This document shows positions 1 to 9,568 of a stretch of DNA of 64,000 nucleotides, piece after piece. Origin of the DNA: Oscillospiraceae bacterium (GTDB lineage Bacteria > Bacillota > Clostridia > Oscillospirales > Oscillospiraceae); NCBI GenBank assembly GCA_017469115.1, contig JAFUGY010000093.1:1-64000 (forward strand), in the 5' to 3' direction. How positions within the stretch are numbered: position 1 is the stretch's first letter; each line of letters begins with the position of its first letter. The notes beneath the pieces were generated by a model, which saw only the letters and a program-made list of their open reading frames with translations, was not told where the DNA came from and made no database searches. Made by a program: the position numbers and the translations under genes.

Positions 1-249
1 GGAGGGCTTTTGAAACATATTACTCCTGTAAAGCTTGATCCCAACGGAATTGTCCTTCGTACGGCCGATCATCACCGCAGTATGGAGGATGGGGCGGATA
101 CCTTCCGCTGTTCCGGCGCGGCACTCAAGGCCGGGGTTCCCATTGCCCAGCGCTTCAGCGGTGCCGGTTATCACGAAGCGCTCCGTGTACAGGGGGATTT
201 TCTGTCCAATATTTACTGCATTACCCCTGAAGAAAAGGGAAAGAAATAA
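1..249 (+). CDS. probable C-terminal end of a GH36-type alpha-galactosidase (5' truncated by window edge)
   Basis: The frame is open from the first base of the window and ends at 249. The tail (FSGAGYHEALRVQGDF, then SNIYCI) resembles from memory the last beta-sandwich strands of GH36 alpha-galactosidases, where a short SGAALM-like stretch, a Gly-Leu/Ile-Pro turn and a GDF/GDY-S-LY segment close the protein. The gene would hydrolyse alpha-galactosides in the cytoplasm, which fits the glycoside-type symporter a few kilobases away. An alternative reading is a free 79-residue ORF from a TTG at 10 behind a GGAGGG at 1-6; I prefer the truncated gene because the frame stays open to the edge. Only the last 80 or so residues are visible, so the family call is moderate. 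Confidence 0.5.
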   Translation, partial: GGLLKHITPVKLDPNGIVLRTADHHRSMEDGADTFRCSGAALKAGVPIAQRFSGAGYHEALRVQGDFLSNIYCITPEEKGKK

Positions 250-278
250 AAAGCAGACAAGATGAAATGAAACATATC

Positions 279-308
279 GCCCGCATCGGATTCTTTTCCG
301 CTGCGGGC
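279..308. terminator. hairpin between convergent genes
   Basis: Seven-base perfect arms (GCCCGCA at 279-285 and TGCGGGC at 302-308) lie between the converging ends at 249 and 316. There is no strong T-run on either side, so it may act only weakly or as a transcript-end stabiliser. Confidence 0.45.
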
Positions 309-315
309 GTATTTA

Positions 316-3300
316 TCAGGAAAGGAGGGCAAGGAGCTCTTCTTTTGTCATGCTCATGAGCGAGTTGGACTGGCCTTCCATGATTGCATCGGCGAGATCT
401 CGCTTGGCTTCTTGCAGTTGAACGATTTTCTCTTCGATGGAATTGGCGGCAATCAGCTTGATCACCGTTACTTTGCGCGTCTGGCCGATGCGGTGAGCAC
501 GGTCTGTTGCCTGATTCTGAACGGCAAGATTCCACCAGGGGTCGTAATGAATCACGACATCGGCACCAGTCAGATTCAGCCCGGTGCCTCCGGCTTTCAG
601 GGAAACGAGAAAAACAGGAACTCTCTCGTTGCTGTTGAACTCGTTGACAAGACGCAGGCGCTCCTGCTTGGGGGTGGAGCCTGTAATCGTGAAGAAGGGG
701 ATTTTCTCTTTTTTCAAATCCTCTGCCAGAAGAGAAAGCATGGAAGTGAATTGGGAGAACACCAGCATTCGATGACCGCCGTCTATGGCGTTCTGAATCA
801 ACTCAAGGCAGGCCTGCCGTTTGGTGCTGGAGCCTTTATAGTCCTCGAATAGAAGAGAAGGGTCGCAGCAGAGCTGACGCAGCCGCGTGATTTCGGCAAG
901 AATACGCATTTTATCCTCACCGGAGTCACCGGTAGAATCGAGAAGTTCTTTCATATGCACAACCTGCGCATCATAAAGCCTGCGTTGATCGTCTTCCATC
1001 ATGGAAGAATGCACTTCTTCCAGCTTTTCTGGCAAGTCTTTCAGAACGTCTGTTTTCTTGCGGCGGAGAATGAAGGGCTCTGTCATGCGGGAGAGACGGT
1101 TGGTAGCTTCGGCATCCTTTTTCTTCATGATCGGCGTTTCAAAACGCTCGGCAAACTCTGAAGATGTATAGAGGAAGCCGGGCATCAGAAAGTCAAAAAT
1201 ACTCCATAACTCGGAGAGACGGTTTTCAATCGGGGTTCCGGTCAGGGCAAAGCGGTGGTCGGACTTCAGAACCTTCACAGTTTTTGCAATGGCGGTTTTC
1301 TGGTTTTTGATATACTGGGCTTCATCCAGAATAACAGAGGAGAAGGAAAGATCGTCATAGGCGGTGATATCACGTTTGAGGAGATCATAGGAGGTGATAT
1401 ACAAATCCGCGCCCTGACCGGCGGCAATCTGTTTCAGCATAGCTTTGCGCTGGGAGAGCGTACCGGCAAGGGTTTCGGCAGAGAGGTTCGGCGTGAAGCG
1501 GGAACACTCCTCCTTCCAGTTGTAGACGAGGGAAGCCGGGCAGACTACCAGAGCGGGGCGGTTTTCTCCGGATTCTTTCATAGAAGAGAGAAGCGACAGC
1601 ATTTGAAGAGTTTTTCCAAGCCCCATTTCATCGGCAAGAATTCCTCCAAAACCGGCTTGTGTAAGCGTTGAGAGCCAGCGGAAGCCGTAAATCTGGTAGG
1701 GACGCATGGTATCGGACAATGTCTCTGAGACTTCAAAATCGGAATCCTTGATGGTCTGGAAGGAACGGACAAGTGCCTTGAAGTGCCTGTCGCGGGAAGC
1801 CGCGATTTCGTTATGGGAATCCAGCAGTTTTTCTACATAGAGAGACCGATATTTCGGAAGATGAATACCGCCGCGCACAAGGTCTTCCATGCTGACGTTT
1901 AGGTCGTCCGCAACACGGTCCATTTCTTCCAGCTGTTCAGCATGGCGCAAATCTACAAAATCGCCGCTTTTGAGGCGATGCCCGCGCTTTTTCATTCGAT
2001 AGCTGGAGAGAAGTGCAAGAAGCTCCTCTTCTGAAAGATCTTTTGTGAGAACGGAAAGATTCAGCAGTCCACCCTCAATTTCTACGGAGATCCGGGGAGC
2101 CGGAGCTGCCTGAATGTGAACACGCTGGAAGGCGTCACTGCCTTTCACAGTGCCGTAGCGGGAGAGAAGAGCAACACCGTCGGTCAGAATTCCTGCCAGT
2201 GTATCTTCTGTAACATCAGAGAAATAACACTGATCTTCCGGATTCATTGCCGGGAAGAAAATCTGAACAGCAGAGAGGACGCGCTCTTCCTGCGAAATGT
2301 CGCGCTTCGCACTGCCGGCATACGGACCGGAAAACCCGAGAAAATAGCTTTGTTCCCCGTATTGTACGATTGTTTGGCAGGTGATGACGTCCGCAAGATC
2401 AATATAAAACGTGAATTCCGGCTCCGGAGGCAGCAGATCGGGATCAATGGAACCAACTTTATTGTCAATGAGAATCTGCTCGGAAGCTTCCAGCGCAGGC
2501 AGCACCCTGTAAAAGAACTCCGGGAACTTGTTTTTGCCGATGGTGCAGTGAAATACCCCGTTTTCATCCGCAATGGAGCGGAATGGATCGAGAGCATCAA
2601 GCTCCTCGCCGGATACGCGGCCAAAACATTCTGAATCCAAAAGATATTGGTGGAGGCTCCCGCGCAGCAGCCTGGGCATTGTTCCGGTAAGAGAGATTCC
2701 GATGAGGCTATTGTTATCGGCGAAAATGGGAGAGAGCGATACCTGTGCACGGGCATGACACGGTTGCACCTTTACGGAATAGACGTCTTTCTTTCCGCCT
2801 ACTTGATAGAGGATTTCGCCGCCTTCGGCGAGATCATATACCTGGTCAAGATCGCTTTCTTGTAAAGGAATCCCGGTGCCGACAGAAAGGTGTCTGGTGG
2901 AATAGTAGTATCCAGAGTCCAGCGTGTTGTTGATGCTCTGTACGGATCGAACTCTTGAAACAATCAGCCGGTACCACCGGGCAGAGGCTTCATCAAAAGA
3001 ATATTTTGAAAAATCAATTTCTTCCGTTTTGGAAAGAGAGTAGACGGCTTCTTGCTCAGCAGCAGAAACAAAATTTTCAAGACCTTTGACAGCAAGGTTT
3101 TTTCCGCCTGCTTTTCCCAGATCAAAGGAAAGCTGCAGGCCAGCTTTTTTGTCCTTGGTGATACGGGGAGTGAGGACAAGCACAGCGTCTTTTTCCTGTT
3201 GAGGATTCCGAACTTCTTCTGCGGCCTTTTCGGGAGAACCGCTTTTCACCAGCAGAGAAAGGAGCTGTTCCGCATGGCGGTCGGTTTCGTCGCCGGGGTT

Positions 3301-4218
3301 ATCCTGTATGATCTGTTCCCATGCTTTCAGGTATACGCACAATGCGTGGCAGCACATTTTGCCATCTCTGTCTTTGCTGGACCAGAAATAATCCCGCCTG
3401 GCGTGGGTCCTGCCGCATTCGCATGACATGCTGAAAATGGCATCTTTGTTGAGCAGGAAAGAAACTTCGTATTCGCTGCAGCTTCCGTTTACAGAGAGAC
3501 TCTGGGTACCCTGATGGTTGAAGACAACCGTGCATTGAGAGACAATCGGTACATCATTCTGCAAATACCGCTCTGCCTGCTCCACCTCATAAAAATTAGT
3601 CTGAATTTCTGCTTTCTTCAGGATCGCGTCCGGCGGGAAAGTAATTCCCTGAGGGACAGGCTTTGCATATTTTTGCAGGAAAGCCAGAGCGGAATTCTGC
3701 TGCCGCTCCTTTTCCTGCTTCTCTTTTTCAAGGCGTGCTTTTTCAAGCCGTGCTTCTGCTTCCCGGCGTTTGCGTTCCTTTTCTTCTTCTGCAGCTTTGA
3801 TCCGTTCCTGGATTTCTTCCTCGGTTTCCGTAAAGAGAAAAGGCCCGCGCTCCTTTTCAAGGCGAAGCATCAGAGTGGCAAGATGGCGGCAACGACCGCC
3901 ATTCATCCCCATCGAGCAGGAACAGCTATAAAAGTCTTTACGGGAAAGCATACGCCCTTCCGAATCGCTATAATAACCCAGTCTGTCCCAGCGAGGGGAG
4001 GCAACAGCTTCATGATAAGAGGTCGGGAGCTTCTTTGCAAAGACATAAAACCCATTTTGTGTTCTTCCGACAGCGCGTGTTTGATCGGCACTGAGGTCGA
4101 AATCAATCAGTTTTCCGGCGGCAGAGTCATTTTCAGCCTGAGAAATGGTTGATGACTGAAAGAAGGACCGCCAGTCCCAGAGAATGGTTTTCGGATTTCC
4201 GGTTGTTTTATTACCCAT
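316..4218 (-). CDS. SNF2-family DEAD/DEAH-box helicase with N-terminal SWIM zinc fingers
   Basis: This 1300-residue protein is a full-length bacterial SNF2/RapA-type ATPase, expected to translocate on double-stranded DNA in the cytoplasm. A SWIM zinc finger is visible at residues 99-112 (CSC, then CRH), and a second CxC/CCH arrangement lies near residue 290. A charged Glu/Lys/Arg coiled-coil stretch follows the first finger. The SNF2 core shows Walker A as DEMGLGKT near residue 860, DEAQ near 965, and the C-terminal lobe ends with the motif QATDRAHRIGQ near 1240. It is the last gene of a leftward group; the upstream unknown gene ends 35 bases away. SWIM-SNF2 proteins are common in Firmicutes and their exact role is not established. 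ATG start at 4218. Confidence 0.93.
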   Translation of the reverse strand: MGNKTTGNPKTILWDWRSFFQSSTISQAENDSAAGKLIDFDLSADQTRAVGRTQNGFYVFAKKLPTSYHEAVASPRWDRLGYYSDSEGRMLSRKDFYSCSCSMGMNGGRCRHLATLMLRLEKERGPFLFTETEEEIQERIKAAEEEKERKRREAEARLEKARLEKEKQEKERQQNSALAFLQKYAKPVPQGITFPPDAILKKAEIQTNFYEVEQAERYLQNDVPIVSQCTVVFNHQGTQSLSVNGSCSEYEVSFLLNKDAIFSMSCECGRTHARRDYFWSSKDRDGKMCCHALCVYLKAWEQIIQDNPGDETDRHAEQLLSLLVKSGSPEKAAEEVRNPQQEKDAVLVLTPRITKDKKAGLQLSFDLGKAGGKNLAVKGLENFVSAAEQEAVYSLSKTEEIDFSKYSFDEASARWYRLIVSRVRSVQSINNTLDSGYYYSTRHLSVGTGIPLQESDLDQVYDLAEGGEILYQVGGKKDVYSVKVQPCHARAQVSLSPIFADNNSLIGISLTGTMPRLLRGSLHQYLLDSECFGRVSGEELDALDPFRSIADENGVFHCTIGKNKFPEFFYRVLPALEASEQILIDNKVGSIDPDLLPPEPEFTFYIDLADVITCQTIVQYGEQSYFLGFSGPYAGSAKRDISQEERVLSAVQIFFPAMNPEDQCYFSDVTEDTLAGILTDGVALLSRYGTVKGSDAFQRVHIQAAPAPRISVEIEGGLLNLSVLTKDLSEEELLALLSSYRMKKRGHRLKSGDFVDLRHAEQLEEMDRVADDLNVSMEDLVRGGIHLPKYRSLYVEKLLDSHNEIAASRDRHFKALVRSFQTIKDSDFEVSETLSDTMRPYQIYGFRWLSTLTQAGFGGILADEMGLGKTLQMLSLLSSMKESGENRPALVVCPASLVYNWKEECSRFTPNLSAETLAGTLSQRKAMLKQIAAGQGADLYITSYDLLKRDITAYDDLSFSSVILDEAQYIKNQKTAIAKTVKVLKSDHRFALTGTPIENRLSELWSIFDFLMPGFLYTSSEFAERFETPIMKKKDAEATNRLSRMTEPFILRRKKTDVLKDLPEKLEEVHSSMMEDDQRRLYDAQVVHMKELLDSTGDSGEDKMRILAEITRLRQLCCDPSLLFEDYKGSSTKRQACLELIQNAIDGGHRMLVFSQFTSMLSLLAEDLKKEKIPFFTITGSTPKQERLRLVNEFNSNERVPVFLVSLKAGGTGLNLTGADVVIHYDPWWNLAVQNQATDRAHRIGQTRKVTVIKLIAANSIEEKIVQLQEAKRDLADAIMEGQSNSLMSMTKEELLALLS

Positions 4219-4253
4219 GGCAGACAGAGGCTCCGTTTCCAGATAGAATGGCT

Positions 4254-4790
4254 TTAGCAGAATGATTCCGCAGGCTCAAAGAGGAAGTTTTTTTCAAAAT
4301 CATGGCTGAGATCGGCAAGAACCGGATAGAAAACAGAGTTTATCGCCTGATAAAGCGCCTGATAGTTCTCCTCTTTCAGCCGGTTGCTGTCAGAAACCGA
4401 ATACTCATAAGCTGTTATTTCAGACGATTCGTCTTGCACGGCACGGGCGAGATATTGTTTTCCGTGATAGGTAAAACGGTTGCAAACAATTCTGCGGCCG
4501 TTTTCTACCGTAAAAGTCTTACTGCTGGTGATTTCACTGAGGATATCGGTGCCGTAAACCATGTTACAGGCATTCATGGCTTTCTGCAACGAGAGGAAAA
4601 TACCGGAAAAGCGCGAATACACACAATCTTCCAGGCGAAGATAGCTTTCAATCACGTTTCCGACTTCATCATAAACGAGAAAAAAGTTTTCCCGATAAGG
4701 GTTATACTCCACCCGATAGAGATTACTGCTGTCAGAGACCTCCGCTGCCGCATAATCAAATTTTGCGGTTAAAACTCTCAGCATTAACAT
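4254..4790 (-). CDS. hypothetical protein, 178 aa
   Basis: I do not recognise this protein. The start is set at 4790 because AAGGAGGG sits just upstream of an ATG there (reading MLMLRVLTAK), although the frame stays open further up. The sequence is soluble-looking, with no signal peptide or membrane segment, rich in Tyr, Asn, Ser and Glu, and ends in a phenylalanine-rich stretch. It starts 14 bases after the leucine-rich-repeat gene and ends 36 bases before the SNF2 helicase gene on the same strand, so the three are probably co-transcribed. No function can be given. Confidence 0.75.
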   Translation of the reverse strand: MLMLRVLTAKFDYAAAEVSDSSNLYRVEYNPYRENFFLVYDEVGNVIESYLRLEDCVYSRFSGIFLSLQKAMNACNMVYGTDILSEITSSKTFTVENGRRIVCNRFTYHGKQYLARAVQDESSEITAYEYSVSDSNRLKEENYQALYQAINSVFYPVLADLSHDFEKNFLFEPAESFC

Positions 4791-4803
4791 ATTGTTACCC
4801 TCC

Positions 4804-5565
4804 TTACTGCAGGGGAACCTGCAGAAATGCGCCTTCTCCAATGACGGTGCTGTTTCTCGAGAAGGACAGCTCACTCAGCTTATAACAACCGAGAAAGGCA
4901 TAGCGACCGATATCTGTTATGCTTTCCGGAAGTTTTACACTCTGGAGCCTTTCACAAAGATGAAAAGCATAGTCTCCGATTTCTCTGACGCCGTCTGAAA
5001 GAATTACCTTTTCCAAATAAAGGCAGGCAGAAAAGGCACTTTCACCGATTTTAGACACGCTCGCCGGAATGGTGACAGTAAGCAGATGTTTGCTGTGAAA
5101 GAAAGCATTGTCGCTGATCAACGTTGTTCCGTCCGGGACGGAATAAAAATTTGTGAAGAGTTCTGCCGGGAAGCAGACAAGCCGATGGTCCGGCTTACTG
5201 AAAAGGACTCCGTCTATTACAGCAAGGGTCTTGTGCTTCGGTGAGACGAACAGTTTTTCCAGGGCAGCGCAGGAAGAAAAAGGATTACTCCCTACCGTCA
5301 CAAGGCTATCCGGAATGGTGATGCTCTGAATACGGTTTCCGTTTTGAAACGCTCCGTCACCGATGGAGGTTACCGGATGACCGTCCAGGAAAGCAGGGAG
5401 TTCCAAAGCCTCCGGATTGCCGGTATACTCCACAATCTCTGCTGACCCATCCTGTTGAAGAGTATAGGAATATTCACCACAGCGGAGAACGGAGGCACCA
5501 TCCGCCCATGAAGGAGGACACAGAAAAATGACACATAACAGAAATGCCGAAACGATCCTTTTCAT
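4804..5565 (-). CDS. secreted BspA-type leucine-rich-repeat protein
   Basis: The 253-residue product starts with a clear signal peptide (MKRIVSAFLLCVIFLCPP, cleavage after SWA). The rest is a run of about six LRR_5/BspA-like repeats of 22-23 residues with the pattern I-x-x-x-A-F-x-x-C/N-x-x-L-x-x-V-x-I-P. Proteins of this type are exported and often bind host or microbial surfaces, but nothing here marks a ligand; there is no sortase or other cell-wall anchor. The ATG at 5565 has GGAGGAATTCTC in front; a longer upstream frame is not needed. The gene lies in the leftward group just downstream of the symporter gene. Confidence 0.88.
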   Translation of the reverse strand: MKRIVSAFLLCVIFLCPPSWADGASVLRCGEYSYTLQQDGSAEIVEYTGNPEALELPAFLDGHPVTSIGDGAFQNGNRIQSITIPDSLVTVGSNPFSSCAALEKLFVSPKHKTLAVIDGVLFSKPDHRLVCFPAELFTNFYSVPDGTTLISDNAFFHSKHLLTVTIPASVSKIGESAFSACLYLEKVILSDGVREIGDYAFHLCERLQSVKLPESITDIGRYAFLGCYKLSELSFSRNSTVIGEGAFLQVPLQ

Positions 5566-5614
5566 GAGAATTCCTCCGTGCGGCAGAATAGCTGATTGAT
5601 ACAAGAAACCGTAA

Positions 5615-7099
5615 TCAAAGTTTGGCTCTGCGCTCTTCCAGAACTGTGCAGATGCGTTTGTATTCGCTTTCATCAAGTTTGTAGTGCTTCAGGTAGAGAG
5701 AAAAGGTAATAACCATGCACAGGAAGGGAAGAACAGTCAGCACGAGCAGAAGGCCTGTTTTTTGCCCGTTGGTGACATGGGAAATAACATCATTGATGCT
5801 GGTGAGTTTTTATGTTTCTGTCAGGACGCCGAGCGAGGTCTGCTGCTCAAAATCGGATATCTGCTGTGTGTATCCCGTCACACCGCAAATCAGATAGGTA
5901 ATATAGTTGATGGCAATCACAACGGCACTGCCCATTTTTGTGATGAAAGGACGGACGGATGCAACCAGTGCCTCCTCACGCTCTCCGTGCAGGTATTCAT
6001 TGTATTCCACGGTGTTGATGATGGAGATCATCATGATGAGATAGTATCCGTAGTTACCGAAGTTTGCCGCCATATAGCCAAAGGTGAGGATCCAGCATTT
6101 GAGCCCGGCATTACCGGACGGCATGAAGAGCCCGACGAGCAGCATCAGCCCATAACCCGCAGCAGAGACAATGAGCATTTTTTTCATAAAACTCTTGCGG
6201 GTGGTTTTGCTCGCAAGCATCGGATAAATAACCATCAGAACTGCAGTTGCCGCAAGGCCAAAGGTGGAGAAGTTGGAATAGAAACCGCCTTCATACCCGA
6301 GATCGAAATAGATAAAGGTGGATCCCATGCCGCCGAGAACAATATTGTTGCCGATCTGCTGGAAAAGGAAAATCACGGCAATCCATACCAACTGATCATT
6401 CCCTTTGAAAACGTTAATAATCTTTTTGAAGCTGAAAGGAGCGGGCGGCTGATTGCCGTAGTCACGCCGTTCACGGACACCGAAAATCGTGAAGCAGAGA
6501 AAAGCCGGTGCCAGAATGCAGACGATCAATGCTACACGGCCGTAAGCAAAGGCAGTGTTGCCGCCGAGCGTTGAGCTGCCGGTTGTCAGCATGGGAATGA
6601 AAAATCCGGCAAGGGTTCCGCCGATGCCCGCGAAGAGATTGGTGCGGGCTGTGAACTGGTCACGTACGTGGGCGTCCGTCCCAAGAGCGGGAACCATACC
6701 CCAGTAGGAGATGTCGTGCATGGTGTAGGTGATGCTGTAGAGAAAATAGATCACTGCAAAGAACCAAACGAACTTCCATCCGGTGAGGGTAGTGTTGAAG
6801 GCTGCATAGACGACAAGGGAAGTAGAGAGAATACCAATTACAAGCCAGGGCTTATATTTACCCCACCGAGTTCTGGTGCGTTCGATGATGTTGCCCATGA
6901 TAGGGTCGTTGAGGGCGTCAAACACGCGGGCACCGATCATAATGGCTGATACTGCGCCGAGCTGGGCAGCATTCAATCCTCTTGTGAATAAAATGAAGGT
7001 GAAAATGAAATTGGTAAAGAGATTATAGATCATGTCTCGCCCGACGGTACCGAGAGGGAACATGATCAGGTTTTTCTTTAATGTTTTTTTGTCTTCCAT
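5615..7099 (-). pseudogene. GPH-family sugar:cation symporter with an in-frame TAA near the 3' end
   Basis: The protein is a glycoside-pentoside-hexuronide:cation symporter (melibiose-carrier type, 12 expected membrane helices), which imports glycosides with Na+ or H+. The conserved R-x-F-D-A-x-x-D-P motif (ARVFDALNDP) and a long run of hydrophobic helices are present. Translation from ATG 7099 stops after 429 residues at a TAA (5810-5812). The same frame then stays open for 64 more codons to a TGA at 5615-5617, and those codons encode exactly the missing last helix and the charged tail (LKHYKLDESEYKRI) usual for this family. GAA to TAA by one base would explain it. It is either an inactivated gene, a read-through gene or a sequencing error. 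It probably worked with the alpha-galactosidase at the window edge. A promoter lies at 7149-7177. Confidence 0.85.
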
Positions 7100-7148
7100 G
7101 GTGTTGAGATCCTTTCCAAGAACAGAATTCTGTGGTATGCTGTTTATT

Positions 7149-7177
7149 ACTATATCATAGTTTCCGGGATGCAACAA
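7149..7177 (-). promoter_or_regulatory. sigma-70 promoter for the symporter group
   Basis: On the minus strand, TTGTTG (7177-7172), a 17-base spacer and TATAGT (7154-7149) preceded by TGA (extended -10). It is divergent from the promoter at 7245-7273. Confidence 0.6.
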
Positions 7178-7244
7178 GGCAAATTTGTGAGGAGCCGCAA
7201 AGAAATTCCTGTAATGGCACAGAAAGATTGTTTTCAATTTTGCA

Positions 7245-7273
7245 TTGATTTTTCCAGGTGGATATGCTACAAT
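7245..7273 (+). promoter_or_regulatory. sigma-70 promoter for the FUSC/HAD pair
   Basis: TTGATT (7245-7250), 17-base spacer, TACAAT (7268-7273) with an extended -10 TGC. It sits about 75 bases before the chosen start of the FUSC-type gene. Confidence 0.65.
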
Positions 7274-7346
7274 CCGCATCCGATTTCAAGAAGAACAGAA
7301 GGTGGGAAAAATATCCTGCCTATTCGAAAAACTGAGGTATCGTTTC

Positions 7347-8690
7347 ATGTTGTCTTTACCGAATTTACCCACGCTGCCGGAACGGGAGGGGCGTGTTTTC
7401 CCCCATGTAGGGAGGCGTATCGTGAAAACAGCGATTGCTGTTTTCCTGTGCCTGATGATTTATAAATTGAGAGGATATGAGGGCGGATCCATGCCCACAG
7501 AGGCTGCGATTACAGCGATTATCTGTATGCAGCCCTATGTGAGGGATGCAGGGAAATATGCACTTGACAGACTTACCGGGTCACTGATCGGAGCGGTGTG
7601 GGCTCTGGTTTTTCTGGTGGTGCTGATGAATCTTCCGTTTCTCAGTATATACAAAAGTATTTTGTATGCTTTCATGTCATTTGGCGTGCTTCTTTCCATT
7701 TATACGGCAGTTGTGCTGCGCATTCCGGACACAGCAGGATTGGCGGCAATTATCTACATCTGTATTATTGCCGGCTACCCGGAGATAGAGGATCCGCTGC
7801 GCTCGGCAGCAATCCGAATTTTCGATATTCATATCGGAGCGATTGTTGCCATTCTTGTCAATGTAACCCATCTCCCGAGACGCAAGAATAAAGATCTTGT
7901 TTTCTTTGTCCGTACAAAAGATCTCGTACCTGACCGGTTTTCCCATATCCCCCCCGCAGCTCTTGTCCGCCTGAACTATCTTTTTAATGACGGAGCCAAG
8001 ATCTCATTGATTTCAGAGCATGCACCGGCCTTTTTCCTCCTGCAGATGAGAGAGGCAAGGCTTACGGTTCCGATGATCGTGATGGACGGTGCAGGCGTGT
8101 ACGATGTTAATGCCAACGAGTTCCTGTATGCGGAGACCATTCCAGAGGAGGTTTCCGAACAGATCAAAAAGCGCCTTACTGCTCTCGGATGCAGTTATTT
8201 TATCTATACGGTGCACCATAACAAAACCTGTATCTTCCATCAGGGCAAAATCACAGAACAGGAAAAAGTGATTTACGATAACATGAAGCGTTCTCCTTAC
8301 CGCAGCTATCTGGAAGGAGAGATCTACGAGCCTGATGAAGTCGTTTACTATAAAATCATAGCAACGGACGGGATGATTACGGGGATGGAAGCGGCGCTTC
8401 GCAGCCTGCTGTCTGAGGGACAAGTACGCGCAGTGATTCGTCCGCAGACCGGCGCAGAAGGGATCAGCGGCCTCTATCTCTATTCCTCAAAAGCCAGTAT
8501 AGAGCATGCGGAAAAGGTCGTGATGTGGATGCTCCGGGAAGAAAACCCCTCTCTTCTTCCGATGGAGGTCTTTTCGCCGGATACTTATCGGAGCGAAGTG
8601 GATGCCATGCGCCTTTTGCATCGGATAGCCAATGCCTACGAGCCGATTGGCCTGCTGCCGAAAAAGAAAGAGGAGATGAAAGCGAATTGA
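7347..8690 (+). CDS. FUSC/aromatic-acid-exporter-type membrane protein with degenerate HAD-like C-terminal domain
   Basis: The 447-residue protein has an N-terminal block of about six hydrophobic helices (residues 25-165) with the small, proline-punctuated helices typical of the FUSC/ArAE_1 half-module, a family linked to export of aromatic acids. The C-terminal 250 residues resemble a Cof-type HAD phosphatase: a segment like VMDGAGVYDV stands where such enzymes read NGALVYD, but the catalytic DxDxT and the GDxxND motif are missing, so this half is probably non-catalytic. I chose ATG 7347, which follows a GAGG and directly precedes the first helix; an upstream open frame reaches 7245. The stop overlaps the TTG start of the next gene, an intact Cof-type phosphatase, so the two are translationally coupled. 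Confidence 0.8.
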   Translation: MLSLPNLPTLPEREGRVFPHVGRRIVKTAIAVFLCLMIYKLRGYEGGSMPTEAAITAIICMQPYVRDAGKYALDRLTGSLIGAVWALVFLVVLMNLPFLSIYKSILYAFMSFGVLLSIYTAVVLRIPDTAGLAAIIYICIIAGYPEIEDPLRSAAIRIFDIHIGAIVAILVNVTHLPRRKNKDLVFFVRTKDLVPDRFSHIPPAALVRLNYLFNDGAKISLISEHAPAFFLLQMREARLTVPMIVMDGAGVYDVNANEFLYAETIPEEVSEQIKKRLTALGCSYFIYTVHHNKTCIFHQGKITEQEKVIYDNMKRSPYRSYLEGEIYEPDEVVYYKIIATDGMITGMEAALRSLLSEGQVRAVIRPQTGAEGISGLYLYSSKASIEHAEKVVMWMLREENPSLLPMEVFSPDTYRSEVDAMRLLHRIANAYEPIGLLPKKKEEMKAN

Positions 8691-9472
8691 ATCGAAAACG
8701 GTATCTCTTTTTTGATATCGACGGTACGCTGATCACAGGAGGCTATGACAAATCCTGCGTGCCGGATTCTGCCAGGCTTGCCATAGAAAAATTAAAAGCA
8801 GCCGGACATTTTCTAGCCATTGCAACAGGCAGAGGACAGGCGATGGCGGTTGATCTGATGCACGATCTCGGGTTTGAGAATATGGTCAGTGACGGAGGCT
8901 ACGGCATTACAATTGATGACAGACTTCTCGGGATTACACCGCTTCCAAAAGATAAAATCATAACTCTTGTACGCGAATGTCAGGAGAGGGGATTCCCCTG
9001 GGGGCTGCAGGTGGACAATTCCGATACGCGCCTGGTTCCGGATACCCGCTTTGACGGCTATACGCATGATTTTTATCTGAAAAACAGAATTGTCCCCGGT
9101 CTGGACCCGGAGAATTATGCAGAAATCTATAAAATGTATGTGGCATGCCCTTATCCCGAGGAGCATACTCTCACCTCGCTTTTGGCGCTTCCCTGGTGTC
9201 GGTTTCATAAGGAGTATTTTTTCGTGGAGCCGGCAGATAAAGCGTTCGGCATCCGCAAAATCCTGGATCACTTTCATGCCTCTTATGAAGATGCCATCGT
9301 TTTTGGGGACGCGCTCAACGATCTATCCATGTTTACTGAGGACGGCTGGATCCGGGTTGCCATGGGCAATGCCGCTGAGGAAGTAAAGAAAAAAGCGGAC
9401 TATGTTACAACTTCGGTCGACCGGGACGGTATTTACAATGCCTGCATAGCCCTGGGATTATTCGAAAAATAA
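8687..9472 (+). CDS. Cof-type HAD-IIB phosphatase
   Basis: The 261-residue cytoplasmic hydrolase shows HAD motif I as FDIDGTL close to the N-terminus and the terminal motif as GDALNDLSMF near residue 206, with a class IIB cap between them. Members dephosphorylate small sugar phosphates or similar metabolites with Mg2+; the substrate cannot be read from sequence. The start is a TTG at 8687 that overlaps the stop of the FUSC gene (TTGA) and has GAGGAG about ten bases upstream; any upstream start would run deep into that gene. The pairing of an intact phosphatase with a membrane protein carrying a dead-looking copy of the same fold suggests a linked job. Confidence 0.88.
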   Translation: MNRKRYLFFDIDGTLITGGYDKSCVPDSARLAIEKLKAAGHFLAIATGRGQAMAVDLMHDLGFENMVSDGGYGITIDDRLLGITPLPKDKIITLVRECQERGFPWGLQVDNSDTRLVPDTRFDGYTHDFYLKNRIVPGLDPENYAEIYKMYVACPYPEEHTLTSLLALPWCRFHKEYFFVEPADKAFGIRKILDHFHASYEDAIVFGDALNDLSMFTEDGWIRVAMGNAAEEVKKKADYVTTSVDRDGIYNACIALGLFEK

Positions 9473-9496
9473 CTTCATGATTTCTTCATAAAATCG

Positions 9497-9525
9497 TTGC
9501 GAAAACAACAAGTTCATGATATTAT
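9497..9525 (+). promoter_or_regulatory. sigma-70 promoter of the CooC/dehydratase/ACS-like operon
   Basis: TTGCGA (9497-9502), 17-base spacer, TATTAT (9520-9525) with TGA just upstream (extended -10). It lies 43 bases before the CooC-type start. Confidence 0.65.
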
Positions 9526-9568
9526 ATGAGGGATAAAAAGCCATCAGTTTATTAAAAAGGACACTGAC

